Source: UBA4655 sp964585575 (GTDB lineage: Bacteria; Planctomycetota; Planctomycetia; Pirellulales; UBA1268). Taken from it: a stretch of DNA of 38,030 bases. The notes beneath the pieces were generated by a model. That model was not told the origin of the DNA. It saw only the letters and a list, made by a program, of their open reading frames with translations, and made no database searches. Position numbers and translations under genes: made by a program. The DNA lies in contig CAZPEM010000011.1 in assembly GCA_964585575.1 (NCBI GenBank), positions 1 to 38,030 on the forward strand, given 5' to 3'. Shown here piece by piece: positions 15,636 to 24,037 of the stretch (positions within the stretch are counted from its first letter, which is position 1; the number at the start of each line of letters is the position of its first letter).

Positions 15636-17762
15636 ATGAATCCGTCCGGCCGTCGCATCCTCGTCACCTCCGCGCTTCCCTACGCGAACGGCCACATCCA
15701 CCTCGGCCATCTGGTCGAGTACATCCAGACGGACGTCTTCGTCCGCTTCCAGAAGCTGCGGGGCCACCGGGCGATCTATCTCTGTGCCGACGACACCCAC
15801 GGCACCGCGATCATGATCCGCGCGAGGCAGGAGGGACGCTCGGAGCGGGAGTTGGTCGCCGCCATGCGGGAAGCCCACCTCGCCGACTTCGGCGGCTTCC
15901 AGGTCGCCTTCGACCACTACGGCTCCACCAACAGCGACGCCAATCGGCGGCTGTGCGGCGAGGTCTGGCAGGCGCTGCGGGCGAAGGGGCTCGTGACGAG
16001 CCGCGACGTGAAGCAGCTCTTCGATCCGGTCGCGGGCGTGTTTCTCGCCGATCGGTTCGTCCGCGGCGGCTGCCCGAAATGCCACGCGGCCGACCAGTAC
16101 GGCGATTCGTGCGAGGCGTGTGGTGCGGCCTACACGCCGGCCGACCTCGTCGATCCCAAAAGCACCCTCTCGGGGGCCGTGCCGGAGGTCCGCTCGGCCG
16201 AACACCTGTTCGTGACGATCGAGTCGATGCACGAGTTTCTCGCACGGTGGACGAGGGAATCGGACGCGCTCGATCCCAGGATCGCCAACTACCTCGCCGG
16301 ACACTTCCTGGGCGAGCCGCTCCGCGACTGGGACGTGTCGCGGCCCGCCCCGTACTTCGGCTTCGAGATTCCCGACGCGGCCGGCCACTACTGGTACGTC
16401 TGGTTCGACGCGCCGATCGGCTACCTCGCCGCGACGAGCGAGTGGTGCGAGGCGCACGGTGAATCGTTCGACGCGTGGTGGCGGCCCGCGGCGGGCGGCC
16501 CGCGGCCAGAGATCCACCACTTCATCGGCAAGGACATCACCTACTTCCACACGCTCTTCTGGCCGGCGATGCTCGAGGCGGCGGGGCTCGCCCTGCCCAC
16601 GAAGGTCCGCGTGCACGGCTTCCTCACCGTGAACGGCGCGAAGATGTCGAAGAGCCGGGGCACGTTCCTGCTCGCCCGGACCTGGCTCGACCATCTCGAC
16701 CCGTCGATGCTCCGCTACTACTACGCCGCGAAGCTCTCGGGCGGCATCGACGACATCGACCTCGATCTCGACGAGTTTCTCCAGAAGGTGAATGCCGACC
16801 TGGTTGGCAAGGTCGTGAACCTCGCCAGCCGCACCGCGCGGTGGCTCGAGGCGACCGGCCTCTCGCCAAGCTACCCCGACGACGGCGGCCTCTTCGCGCG
16901 GGCCGCGGCCGACGGCGACGCGATCGCCGAGGCGTTCGAGGACTGCGACTTCGCCCGCGCGATGCGGCTGGTGATGGCCGCAGCCGACCGGGCCAACGCC
17001 TACGTCGATGCCGAGCAGCCCTGGAAGCTCGCGAAGGCCGGCCCCGACGCCGCCGCAAGGCTGCAGGACGTGGCGAGCGTCGCGATGAACCTCTTCCGGC
17101 AGATCGCGGTCTACCTGGCGGCCGTGCTGCCGACGCTCGCCGAACAGGTCGGCCAGCTCGTCGGCGGGCCCATCCGCTCGTGGGACGAGTCGAAGCGGCC
17201 GCTCGCCGGCGTGCCGGTCGGCCGGTTCACGCCGCTCTTGAAGCGGGTCGAGAAGACGCAGATCGACGCGATGCTCGCCGCCTCGAGGGAGGAAGCGAGC
17301 AAGCAGCAGCACACACCCCAAGAAGGAGGCCCCATGACCACGCCGACCAGCCCGCCCAGCCCACCCACCCCGTCTCAAGCTCCGCCAGCCGCCGATTCGG
17401 GCGAACCGCTCGCCGCCGAGCCGCTCGCGCCGCAGTGCACGATCGACGACTTCGCGAAGGTCGACCTCAGGGTCGCACGAATCCTCGCCGCGGAGGAGGT
17501 GCCCGAGGCGAAGAAGCTCTTGAAGCTCACGGTGAGCCTCGGCGGCGACGCAACGAGGACGGTCTTCGCCGGCATCAAGGGCTTCCACGATCCGGCGGCG
17601 CTCGTCGGCCGGCTCGTCGTCGTCGTCGCGAACCTCGCGCCGCGGCAGATGAAGTTCGGCCTGAGCGAGGGCATGGTGGTGGCGGCGAGCGGCGCGGGCG
17701 CTGCCGGCGTCTACCTCCTCTCCCCCGACTCCGGCGCCCTCCCCGGCATGCGTCTGCATTAG
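15636..17762 (+). CDS. metG: Methionyl-tRNA synthetase with C-terminal tRNA-binding domain
   Basis: The protein has 708 residues, a full-length MetG. It charges tRNA-Met in the cytoplasm. The class I signature is ALPYANGHIHLGHL (HIGH-type HLGH at 22-25) and the KMSKS loop is at 336-340. A zinc knuckle is formed by CPKCHAADQYGDSCEAC (Cys 146, 149, 159, 162), followed by the anticodon-binding helical region. A Pro/Ser/Ala-rich linker (about 555-590) leads to an EMAP/Trbp111-like domain (FAKVDLRVARILAAEEVPEA, FGLSEGMVVAAS). Start ATG 15636 is the natural one (MNPSGRRILVTSALPYANG). Repeat copies A and B lie directly upstream and copy C directly downstream. Confidence 0.97.
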   Translation: MNPSGRRILVTSALPYANGHIHLGHLVEYIQTDVFVRFQKLRGHRAIYLCADDTHGTAIMIRARQEGRSERELVAAMREAHLADFGGFQVAFDHYGSTNSDANRRLCGEVWQALRAKGLVTSRDVKQLFDPVAGVFLADRFVRGGCPKCHAADQYGDSCEACGAAYTPADLVDPKSTLSGAVPEVRSAEHLFVTIESMHEFLARWTRESDALDPRIANYLAGHFLGEPLRDWDVSRPAPYFGFEIPDAAGHYWYVWFDAPIGYLAATSEWCEAHGESFDAWWRPAAGGPRPEIHHFIGKDITYFHTLFWPAMLEAAGLALPTKVRVHGFLTVNGAKMSKSRGTFLLARTWLDHLDPSMLRYYYAAKLSGGIDDIDLDLDEFLQKVNADLVGKVVNLASRTARWLEATGLSPSYPDDGGLFARAAADGDAIAEAFEDCDFARAMRLVMAAADRANAYVDAEQPWKLAKAGPDAAARLQDVASVAMNLFRQIAVYLAAVLPTLAEQVGQLVGGPIRSWDESKRPLAGVPVGRFTPLLKRVEKTQIDAMLAASREEASKQQHTPQEGGPMTTPTSPPSPPTPSQAPPAADSGEPLAAEPLAPQCTIDDFAKVDLRVARILAAEEVPEAKKLLKLTVSLGGDATRTVFAGIKGFHDPAALVGRLVVVVANLAPRQMKFGLSEGMVVAASGAGAAGVYLLSPDSGALPGMRLH

Positions 17763-17792
17763 AAGGTCTTCGTGTAAGCAATTCGGGGGTTC

Positions 17793-17922
17793 GGGGCTGA
17801 CCATGCCCAGGAGCCGGCGTAGCTGACCAGCGCAGGCAGGATGCCGAAGCGCCAGTCAGCTCCGAGTGAGCGGAGCCCAGGATGGGCGAAGCGAACGTCC
17901 GGCGATGGGCATGGTCAGCCCC
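17793..17922 (+). repeat. Structured intergenic repeat, copy C
   Basis: Outer arms GGGGCTGACCATGCCC (17793-17808) and GGGCATGGTCAGCCCC (17907-17922) form a perfect 16-bp inverted repeat. Inner stem AGCTGAC (17821-17827) pairs perfectly with GTCAGCT (17855-17861). Hairpins: GGCA-GGA-TGCC (17835-17845) and GCCC-AGGAT-GGGC (17875-17887). It lies between the convergent metG and epmA genes. Confidence 0.93.
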
Positions 17923-17928
17923 GAACCT

Positions 17929-17970
17929 GCAGCGAGCGTCCGGCGAGCGGCATACGGGAAGCCCCGAACC
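17929..17970 (+). repeat. Right-end fragment of the structured repeat
   Basis: The stretch GCAGCGAGCGTCCGGCGA followed by a degenerate copy of the right arm (CATACGGGAAGCCCC, then GAACC) resembles the right end of copies A and B. No matching left part is present, so it is a partial copy next to copy C. Confidence 0.6.
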
Positions 17971-17980
17971 CAGCGAACCG

Positions 17981-18946
17981 TCACGCGGTTCGCGACGAGA
18001 AGCAGCGGACGGCGTCGATGGAGTCGGCGCCGGCGGCGAGCATGACGAGCCGGTCGAAGCCGAGCGCCGCGCCGACGCCCTCCGGCATGGCGTCGCCGTG
18101 GGCCGCGACGAGCTTCTGCGGCATCGGCAGCGGACGGCGGCCGTCGGCGGAGCGGATCCGGTTTGCGGCGTCGATCCGTGAGACGAGCCCGGACCGCGAG
18201 GTCTCCTCCTCCCAGCCGTTGGCGAGCTCTACCCCCTTCACGAAAAGCTCGAAGCGTCGCGCGACACGGTCATCGTCGGGATCGAGCCTCGCAAACGCCC
18301 CCTGAGAGGCGGGCCAGGCCTCGAGCATGGTCGGCCTCGCGTGGCCAAGCCGGGGCGAGACGACTTCCGACAGCAGGAGTTCGAACCAGGCATCCCAGTG
18401 CTCCGGGTGTGACTCCGGAAGCCGCAACCCGGCCCGCAGGCCCGCCTCCCGCATCGCTTCGAGCGGCGAGTCGAGCGGATCGACGCCCGCGTGCGCGAGG
18501 AAGGCGTCGCGGCAGGTCACCCGCTCGATCCCTGCGGACCGCCCGTCGGCGGCATGAACTCCGCCGACAGTCTCGCGGCAGAGCGTCGCGAGGAAGGCGG
18601 CGGTCTCGTCGAGCGACGTGCCCGGGGCATACCACTCGAGGAGCACGAACTCGACGTCGTGCCGCTCCCCCCGCTCGCCCGCGCGGAAGGCCCGCGCGAA
18701 CTGGTAGATCGGCCCCGAGCCCGCCGCGAGCAGCCGCTTCATGAGCGATTCGGGGCTGGCCTGGAGGAAGTGCGGCGTCGAGCCGGGCCCGTCGAGCGGC
18801 AACTCGAAGGGATCGATGTAGGGCTCCGGCAGGATCTCCGATGAGAGCACGGGCGTATCGACCTCGAGATACCCCGACGCGTCGAACACCCGCCGAATCG
18901 CCTCGCGAACGCGATGCCGCAGCGCCAGAATTTCGCGGTCAGTCAT
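17981..18946 (-). CDS. epmA: EF-P lysine ligase-like protein (EpmA/GenX/PoxA family)
   Basis: The protein has 321 residues, starting at ATG 18946 with GAGGGG about 10 nt upstream; a GTG at 18949 is the only in-frame extension nearby. It is a lysyl-tRNA-synthetase catalytic core without an anticodon domain, the form that attaches beta-lysine to elongation factor P. Class II motifs: FLQASPESLMKRLLAAGSGP then IYQFARAFRAGERGERHDVE (motif 2) and GVGAALGFDRLVML (motif 3). The usual length is about 320-330. No EF-P or EpmB gene is visible in the window. It is flanked by repeat copies C and D. Confidence 0.9.
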   Translation of the reverse strand: MTDREILALRHRVREAIRRVFDASGYLEVDTPVLSSEILPEPYIDPFELPLDGPGSTPHFLQASPESLMKRLLAAGSGPIYQFARAFRAGERGERHDVEFVLLEWYAPGTSLDETAAFLATLCRETVGGVHAADGRSAGIERVTCRDAFLAHAGVDPLDSPLEAMREAGLRAGLRLPESHPEHWDAWFELLLSEVVSPRLGHARPTMLEAWPASQGAFARLDPDDDRVARRFELFVKGVELANGWEEETSRSGLVSRIDAANRIRSADGRRPLPMPQKLVAAHGDAMPEGVGAALGFDRLVMLAAGADSIDAVRCFSSRTA

Positions 18947-19034
18947 CACGACACGCCCCTCGTCGTCGGCACATCAACTCCCCGTGCGGCTTTCGCCTCA
19001 AACGTCCGTGAAGTGGCATTCCGTTTGACCGTGA

Positions 19035-19165
19035 GGGGCTGCCCGTGCCCAGGAGCCGGCGTATGCAGACAAGCGAAGCAAGGATTGCGAAGCGAAGTCG
19101 GCATCCGAGAGAGCGGAGGGCAGGATGCCCGAAGCGAGCGTCCGGCGATGGGCACGGTCAGCCCC
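19035..19165 (+). repeat. Structured intergenic repeat, copy D
   Basis: Outer arms GGGGCTGCCCGTGCCC (19035-19050) and GGGCACGGTCAGCCCC (19150-19165), one mismatch. Inner stem ATGCAGAC (19063-19070) with GTCGGCAT (19097-19104), one mismatch. Hairpins: GCAA-GGA-TTGC (19078-19088) and GGGC-AGGAT-GCCC (19118-19130). It lies between two minus-strand genes, so its plus orientation is antisense to local transcription. Confidence 0.92.
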
Positions 19166-19216
19166 GAACCCGGCAGCGTTGACGAACCGAAAAAACGTCG
19201 CGAAAAGAGCGACACA

Positions 19217-19663
19217 CTACTTCGTCGCCTCGCCATCGACGAGCCTGGCCGACTCGCGGTAGACGAGCACCGGGCAGGGCGCGCGGCGAACGACCCCCTC
19301 GGCGACGCTGCCCATGAGGAGTCGCGAGAGGCCGGTTCGCCCGTGCGTGCCGAGCACGATCGAGTCGACCTTCTCCTCCCCGGCGACCCGCACGATCTCG
19401 CCCGCAGGATCCCCCATCATGAGCCGATGCTTGAACTTCACCGCCGGATCCTTCGGCCGCACGTCGGCGAGCATCTTCTGGATGCGGTCGGAGGTCGGCT
19501 CGGGCAGCCCGTAGTAGAGTTCGCCGCCACCGTAGGCGAGCGGTGGCTCCTCGACGTGGATGATCAACAGTTCCGCACCCGATTGCTTGGCGAGCGCCTC
19601 GGCGTGGGAGAGCGCGGCGTCGCTGGCGGTGGAAAAGTCGGTCGGAAAGAGAACGGTCGGCAT
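19217..19663 (-). CDS. Universal stress protein (UspA family)
   Basis: The 148-residue protein starts at ATG 19663, preceded by GGGAG; the frame is open further upstream to 19792, but that would overlap the neighbouring gene. It begins MPTVLFPTDFSTASDAALSH, typical of Usp. The ATP-binding loop GTHGRTGLSRLLMGSVAE fits the G-2x-G-9x-G(S) pattern, so nucleotide binding is likely. It ends the long co-directional run that contains hisF and pilT; a 74-bp space separates it from the membrane protein upstream, so it may also have its own promoter. Confidence 0.92.
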   Translation of the reverse strand: MPTVLFPTDFSTASDAALSHAEALAKQSGAELLIIHVEEPPLAYGGGELYYGLPEPTSDRIQKMLADVRPKDPAVKFKHRLMMGDPAGEIVRVAGEEKVDSIVLGTHGRTGLSRLLMGSVAEGVVRRAPCPVLVYRESARLVDGEATK

Positions 19664-19737
19664 GGCGGAGCTCCCGGGAATCCTCGGAACGCCTTCGGTG
19701 GCGGGAATCGCGGACCCGTCCTGGCCCCGCACGCGTC

Positions 19738-20460
19738 TTATTGTACCGGACGGCCAATAGGGGCGACGACCTCGTGCCACACCACCTGCCATCGTTCGAA
19801 GCCGGTGCCGCGGTCGGGCTGATCGTCTCGTTGGACGACGACCCGCACCCGGGCATCCCCGGCCTCAGCGTGTCCGTCGAGCGTTTGGCAGGGAACGGTC
19901 ACGACGAATGCGACCGCCGCCGGGAAATCCTCCGGCGGCGGCTCTGCGGTCATCATCGCCTGGGCGGAGCCGGAACAGCGTGCGAGCAGGGCCACGGCAG
20001 GCATCGCGGCGAAGGCGGAGGCCTCCGGCGGTCCGTCCGGCACGGCAACGCCCACACCGTCTCGCAGGCCGCCAGCCGTCGGGCTGCACATGTCGCGGGC
20101 GTCGGCAAACCTCGATTCCCTCGCGGCACGGACGAATTCGCGGGCGGCCGTCGCGGCCCGCGTCCGGACGAACCAGTCGTTGACGGCGCGGTACGACACC
20201 GACTGCGTCCCGAAGCCCACCGCGAGCGCGAGGCCGAGAACCGCGGGGATCCGTCCGACCTTCACCGACCCCTCGCGGCCGATCTCGCGAAGCGCCGCGA
20301 CGGCGAGGGCGATCGCCACCGGCGGCACGACCCAGGCCACGGGGCTCACGAGGCATCCGGCCGAGAGCACCCCCGCCGCGGCCGCCGCGACCGCGAGGCC
20401 GCTGATCGAGCGGTACGAGCCGTTGTCGTGCTCCTCGACGGTCTCCGGAATCGGATGCAT
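19738..20460 (-). CDS. Membrane protein with two hydrophobic N-terminal segments
   Basis: The protein has 240 residues. Residues 18-60 hold two membrane-spanning stretches (ISGLAVAAAAAGVLSAG and VAWVVPPVAIALAVAALREI), resembling the DUF4190-type membrane hairpin, and a third hydrophobic stretch (AVLGLALAVGFG) follows. The C-terminal part from about residue 95 (FVRAARESRFADARDMCSP) is probably an exported domain; it contains VTVPCQTLDG and a final WQVVWHEVVAP. The function is unknown. It lies 13 bp after the CvpA-like gene, which supports one transcript. Confidence 0.65.
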   Translation of the reverse strand: MHPIPETVEEHDNGSYRSISGLAVAAAAAGVLSAGCLVSPVAWVVPPVAIALAVAALREIGREGSVKVGRIPAVLGLALAVGFGTQSVSYRAVNDWFVRTRAATAAREFVRAARESRFADARDMCSPTAGGLRDGVGVAVPDGPPEASAFAAMPAVALLARCSGSAQAMMTAEPPPEDFPAAVAFVVTVPCQTLDGHAEAGDARVRVVVQRDDQPDRGTGFERWQVVWHEVVAPIGRPVQ

Positions 20461-20473
20461 GACTGCGGCCCGT

Positions 20474-21073
20474 CTACCGATTCACCCGGATCGCCGTTTC
20501 CCGTTCGAGCTCGATCCTCCGCTGGGCGTGCCGCACGAGGAAGTCGGCCTTCGGGTCGAAGGGGGTCGATGGCGCCGCAAAAGGCCCGGCCACCGACGAG
20601 CCCCGCACGAATTGAAGCCATTTCCTGTCCGGCGAGATGCCCAGCAGCATCCTCGACTCCGGCGTCCTTTGCACGGCGGCGACCGGCCAGGGGGCGGTCT
20701 GAATCGATGCGGCCGTGAACGCGACCATGATCCATGCCGCGACGGCGGCCGCGATCGGTCCGCCGATCTTCTCGACGAGAGGCGGAAACGCGACGCGATG
20801 CCGCGAAACGCGGTCGGTGACCTCCCGAAGCACGAGCATCACCACCGCGAAGATGGCCCAGATCGCAAGCAGGTCGAGGAGATGCGTGAAGCTGCCGAGA
20901 AGACCCTCGAGCCACGCGGCGGCGACGCCGTGCCAGGCGGTCGCGATCGCCGCGGCGGCGAGCAGGTTCGGAATCGTAACCAGTCCCGTCCAGAGTCCCT
21001 GGAGCGAAAGCGAGACCGTGACCGCGGCGAAGATGCCGACCAGCAGGAGCGACGTGACGAGTTCCGCGGACAT
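20474..21073 (-). CDS. CvpA-like membrane protein
   Basis: The protein has 199 residues with four probable membrane helices: LVTSLLLVGIFAAVTVSL, LLAAAAIATAWHGVAAA, LLDLLAIWAIFAVVMLVL and IAAAVAAWIMVAFTAA. The loop after helix 3 (REVTDRVSRHRVAFPPLVEK) and the overall order resemble the CvpA/colicin V production protein family; the family is broad and its role in most bacteria is unclear. The C-terminal soluble tail includes DRKWLQFVRGSSVAG. Its start is 29 bp after the stop of the PilB-like gene. Confidence 0.7.
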   Translation of the reverse strand: MSAELVTSLLLVGIFAAVTVSLSLQGLWTGLVTIPNLLAAAAIATAWHGVAAAWLEGLLGSFTHLLDLLAIWAIFAVVMLVLREVTDRVSRHRVAFPPLVEKIGGPIAAAVAAWIMVAFTAASIQTAPWPVAAVQRTPESRMLLGISPDRKWLQFVRGSSVAGPFAAPSTPFDPKADFLVRHAQRRIELERETAIRVNR

Positions 21074-21102
21074 GATTTTCCCCTCTCGCGAACCGGGCGA
21101 CC

Positions 21103-22848
21103 TTACTTCTTGTCGGGAGTCCTGAACGCCCGCTGCAGTTCCTCGAGCGACGTCACCCCTTCTGCCACGAGCCGCATGCCGGCCTCGGAGAGCGGCCGCA
21201 TGCCATCCTTCAGAGCCGCCTTCTGCAGGACGGTCCGGTCGGCATTTTTGGCGATCGCCAGGCGAACCGTGTCGCCGGCGGCGAGTTCGAAGATGCCCCT
21301 GCGACCGCGATAGCCGGTGCCGTTGCAGAGGCGACAGCCCTCCTTCGACGCGGCGTAGATCGACGGCAGCTGGTCCGGCATCATCTTCAGCCGCACCAGC
21401 AGCTCCGGGGGCGTCGTCCGTTCCTCACGGCATTTCGGGCAGAGCCTCCGCACGAGCCTCTGCGACACGACGCCGAGCAGCGACGCAGCCAGCTTCTGAC
21501 GGTCGGCACCGAGCGCGAGGAGTTTCCCGATGCCTTCGATCGCATCGGCCGCCTTGAAACCGACGACGACGAGGTTCTCCGCCTCCGCCCGCGAGACCAG
21601 TTCGGCGGCCAGCTCCGGATCCTGCAGATCAGCCGCCATGAGCACCTGCGGATACTCGCGAAGGGCCTGCTGCAGCGCCGCCAGCGGCGTGCCGCCGCTT
21701 TGCCGGTCGAACCGGAAAGGCTTCACGTTCTGTATCTCGCGGTAGGGCGAGGCGGCATCCTCGACCGAGATGAAATTCCTGAGCAGTCTGTCGGCGGAAT
21801 TCACCGCGCGGTCGAGCGTCGTCGAGCCTCCGCTCGACGCGGGCGACGTGACCGCGACCAGGCCCTTCTCGAGTGCGAGAAGCCCCGCGATCCGGCCGGC
21901 CAACTCCTCTCCGACACCGAGGTCGCCGAGCGACTTGAAGGGGATGGCCTGCGGTTCGAACCGCACGACGAACGTCTCGCCGGCCGCGGACCGCTGCGTG
22001 GCAACGCGTCCGAGCCATGGCTTGCCGTCGAGCTTCATCGAAAACCTGCCGGAGGCCCTCGCCTTCACGGCCCGCGGATTCACGCCCGCGACCGCGAGCA
22101 ACGCGTCGCGAATCCCGGCGGCCTGCGGCTTCGGCATCGGCGGCGCCGGCACGCAGCGTTCGACCCGCTTTCGATTCTCTCGTTGCCACTCCCAGGCCTT
22201 GAGCGGATGCCAGACTCCGTCGATCTCCTGGCGGACGGGCACCTGCTCGCCGACGAGTTCGAGGAGTACGGCCGACGCCCCGACATTGACGGCCTCCGAG
22301 ATGATCGTCACGGCATCGGCGAACCCGGGCAGCCCCGATGCCGCCTGCAGCCGCCTTGCCTGTTCGTCGGCCGACGACGACGCATCCCCCGCGAGCGACA
22401 CCGTCGGCAGGATCGCCTTGGAATCCGTCTCCGAACCGGGCAGCGAGATGCCGACCCTGCTCAGCGCATCCTCGACGAACCGCCTCGCATGCGAGACCGT
22501 GAGGATGGTCTCTCCGGCGGGGAGGCCGGCGTTGCGGGCCCTTGCGTAGGCGAACATCGACCCCAGCCACGCGACGAGCATCAGCGGAATCACCACCAAC
22601 AGAGACGGCAGCCACCAGGCGAGAAGGGCGGCCGCGAGAAAGGGAAAGGCGAGGATCATGCCCCACGTTCCCGCGGGCATGCGCCTCGCCACGGCGTCCT
22701 GCGAGAGACGGTCGGTGGTCGCGATCCATCCGAGCACGAGGGCCCACCAGGTGGCGATCGGGACCAGGGCGAGCCCGCCCTGGTCCCGGGTGAGCGGTTC
22801 GACCAGTTCGGTCGGCCAGGACTGGTTCGCGACCGCCGCCAGGATCAT
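21103..22848 (-). CDS. Membrane-anchored PilB/GspE-like protein with degenerate Walker motifs
   Basis: The protein has 581 residues from ATG 22848, which overlaps the pilT stop by 4 nt (ATGA), so translation is coupled. Residues 25-105 hold about three membrane segments, unlike cytosolic PilB/GspE. The rest aligns to the type II/IV secretion ATPase core, ending in the zinc tetracysteine CPKC (470-473) and CRLC (505-508) and a RGRRGIFEL stretch. The P-loop, normally GPTGSGKTT, reads SPASSGGSTT (335-344), losing the essential Lys. The Walker B region (LMAADLQD) is also altered. It is probably not an ATPase and may be a partner of the intact PilT next door. The frame is long and unbroken, so it is not an obvious pseudogene. 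Confidence 0.78.
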   Translation of the reverse strand: MILAAVANQSWPTELVEPLTRDQGGLALVPIATWWALVLGWIATTDRLSQDAVARRMPAGTWGMILAFPFLAAALLAWWLPSLLVVIPLMLVAWLGSMFAYARARNAGLPAGETILTVSHARRFVEDALSRVGISLPGSETDSKAILPTVSLAGDASSSADEQARRLQAASGLPGFADAVTIISEAVNVGASAVLLELVGEQVPVRQEIDGVWHPLKAWEWQRENRKRVERCVPAPPMPKPQAAGIRDALLAVAGVNPRAVKARASGRFSMKLDGKPWLGRVATQRSAAGETFVVRFEPQAIPFKSLGDLGVGEELAGRIAGLLALEKGLVAVTSPASSGGSTTLDRAVNSADRLLRNFISVEDAASPYREIQNVKPFRFDRQSGGTPLAALQQALREYPQVLMAADLQDPELAAELVSRAEAENLVVVGFKAADAIEGIGKLLALGADRQKLAASLLGVVSQRLVRRLCPKCREERTTPPELLVRLKMMPDQLPSIYAASKEGCRLCNGTGYRGRRGIFELAAGDTVRLAIAKNADRTVLQKAALKDGMRPLSEAGMRLVAEGVTSLEELQRAFRTPDKK

Positions 22849-23999
22849 CCCGAAACCCCGATCCCCTTGAGCGCCATCATGAGCGCCTCGCGGTTGGGCG
22901 CGATCTCCAGGGCATCCTGCCGGTCGATGAGCCCCTGGTCGATGAGGCTCTTGAGGCTCAGCGTGAAATCCTGCATGCCGTCCTTGACGGATTTCCTGAT
23001 GTGATCGGCGAGCAGGTGGTCCTGCCCCTCGAGCACGTACTTTCGCACGAGCACGTCGAAGAACATCATCTCGACGATCGGCACCCGGCTCACGCCCGGC
23101 TTGATCGACTTGAGCAGCTTCTGCGCCACGATCCCCTTCATGTTGAAGGCGATCGCGCTGCGGATCGCGGCGTGCTCCTCCTGCGGAAAGAGGTCGAGGA
23201 TTCGCGTGACCGTGCTCGGGGCGCTCGCCGCATGGATCGTTCCGAAGACGAGGTGGCCTGTCTCCGCGGCGTGGATCGCGGTCTTGAAGGTCTCCACGTC
23301 TCGCAGCTCGCCCACGAGGATGATGTCGGGATCCTCGCGGACGGCATGCTTCATGCCGATCTCGAAGTTGCGGACGTCGGTACCGATCTCCCGCTGGTTG
23401 ATCAGGCACTTGTCCTCGGTGAAGATGAACTCTATCGGATCCTCGAGCGTGAGGATGTGCTTCCGGTAGTGGCGGTTGATGTAGTTGAGCATCGAGCCGA
23501 TCGTCGTGCTTTTGCCCGATCCCGTGACGCCCGCGAGCAGCACCATCCCCTGGTCGAGCTGGCAGAGCCGCTCGATCGCCGGCGGCAGGTAGAGCTTCTC
23601 GAAGTCGGGAATCTGGTCGTTGACCTTGCGGGCGACGAGCCCCATCGCCCCCTGCTGTGTGAGCAGGTTCACGCGAAACCGCCACTTCTTACCGTCCACC
23701 GTCGTCGTGTAGGCGAAGTCGGCCCCGCCGTCCTTGTCGAAGATGTTCCTCTGACGCTCGTTCATGAGCGGCATGCAGAGCCGCCGCATCGTCTCGTCGT
23801 CGATGCGGTCGGCCTTGAGCGGCTGGAGCGCCCCCTTCACGCGGACGATCGGCGGCTGGCCGACTTTCAGGTGGAGATCGCTGCCGTTGAACTTCACGAG
23901 CGCCTGGAAAAAGCGGTCGATCTCGAGCCGCGGGCGTGCCGGCAAACCGGGCTCGTCGGCCGGCGAATCCTGGCTCGTCGTGGCGGCGTCGGTCGACAT
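22845..23999 (-). CDS. pilT: PilT-like twitching-motility / type IV pilus retraction ATPase
   Basis: The protein has 384 residues, close to the usual PilT length. The Walker A GVTGSGKST (157-165), Asp box (TLEDPIEFIF), Walker B (DPDIILVGELRD, about 223-234) and His box (AAETGHLVFGTIH) are all intact. The N-terminal PAS-like domain has SDLHLKVGQPPIVRVKG. It should be a cytoplasmic hexameric ATPase that drives pilus retraction or a related secretion motor. The start ATG 23999 is 38 bp after the hisF stop. No pilin or PilC gene is visible in the window, so its motor partner may be elsewhere or the adjacent PilB-like protein. Confidence 0.93.
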   Translation of the reverse strand: MSTDAATTSQDSPADEPGLPARPRLEIDRFFQALVKFNGSDLHLKVGQPPIVRVKGALQPLKADRIDDETMRRLCMPLMNERQRNIFDKDGGADFAYTTTVDGKKWRFRVNLLTQQGAMGLVARKVNDQIPDFEKLYLPPAIERLCQLDQGMVLLAGVTGSGKSTTIGSMLNYINRHYRKHILTLEDPIEFIFTEDKCLINQREIGTDVRNFEIGMKHAVREDPDIILVGELRDVETFKTAIHAAETGHLVFGTIHAASAPSTVTRILDLFPQEEHAAIRSAIAFNMKGIVAQKLLKSIKPGVSRVPIVEMMFFDVLVRKYVLEGQDHLLADHIRKSVKDGMQDFTLSLKSLIDQGLIDRQDALEIAPNREALMMALKGIGVSG

Positions 24000-24037
24000 G
24001 ATCCGTCAGGGCGTTGGGGCGGGAACGAAAGCGGAAT

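Noticed and set aside
15351..17804. Long minus-strand open frame opposite metG
   Set aside because: Shadow of metG; the plus-strand product has all synthetase motifs.
15287..19165. Integron attC sites or CRISPR repeats as an explanation for the repeat family
   Set aside because: No attC core (GTTRRRY/RYYYAAC) ends, no short regularly spaced repeats with spacers, and no integrase or cas genes in the window.
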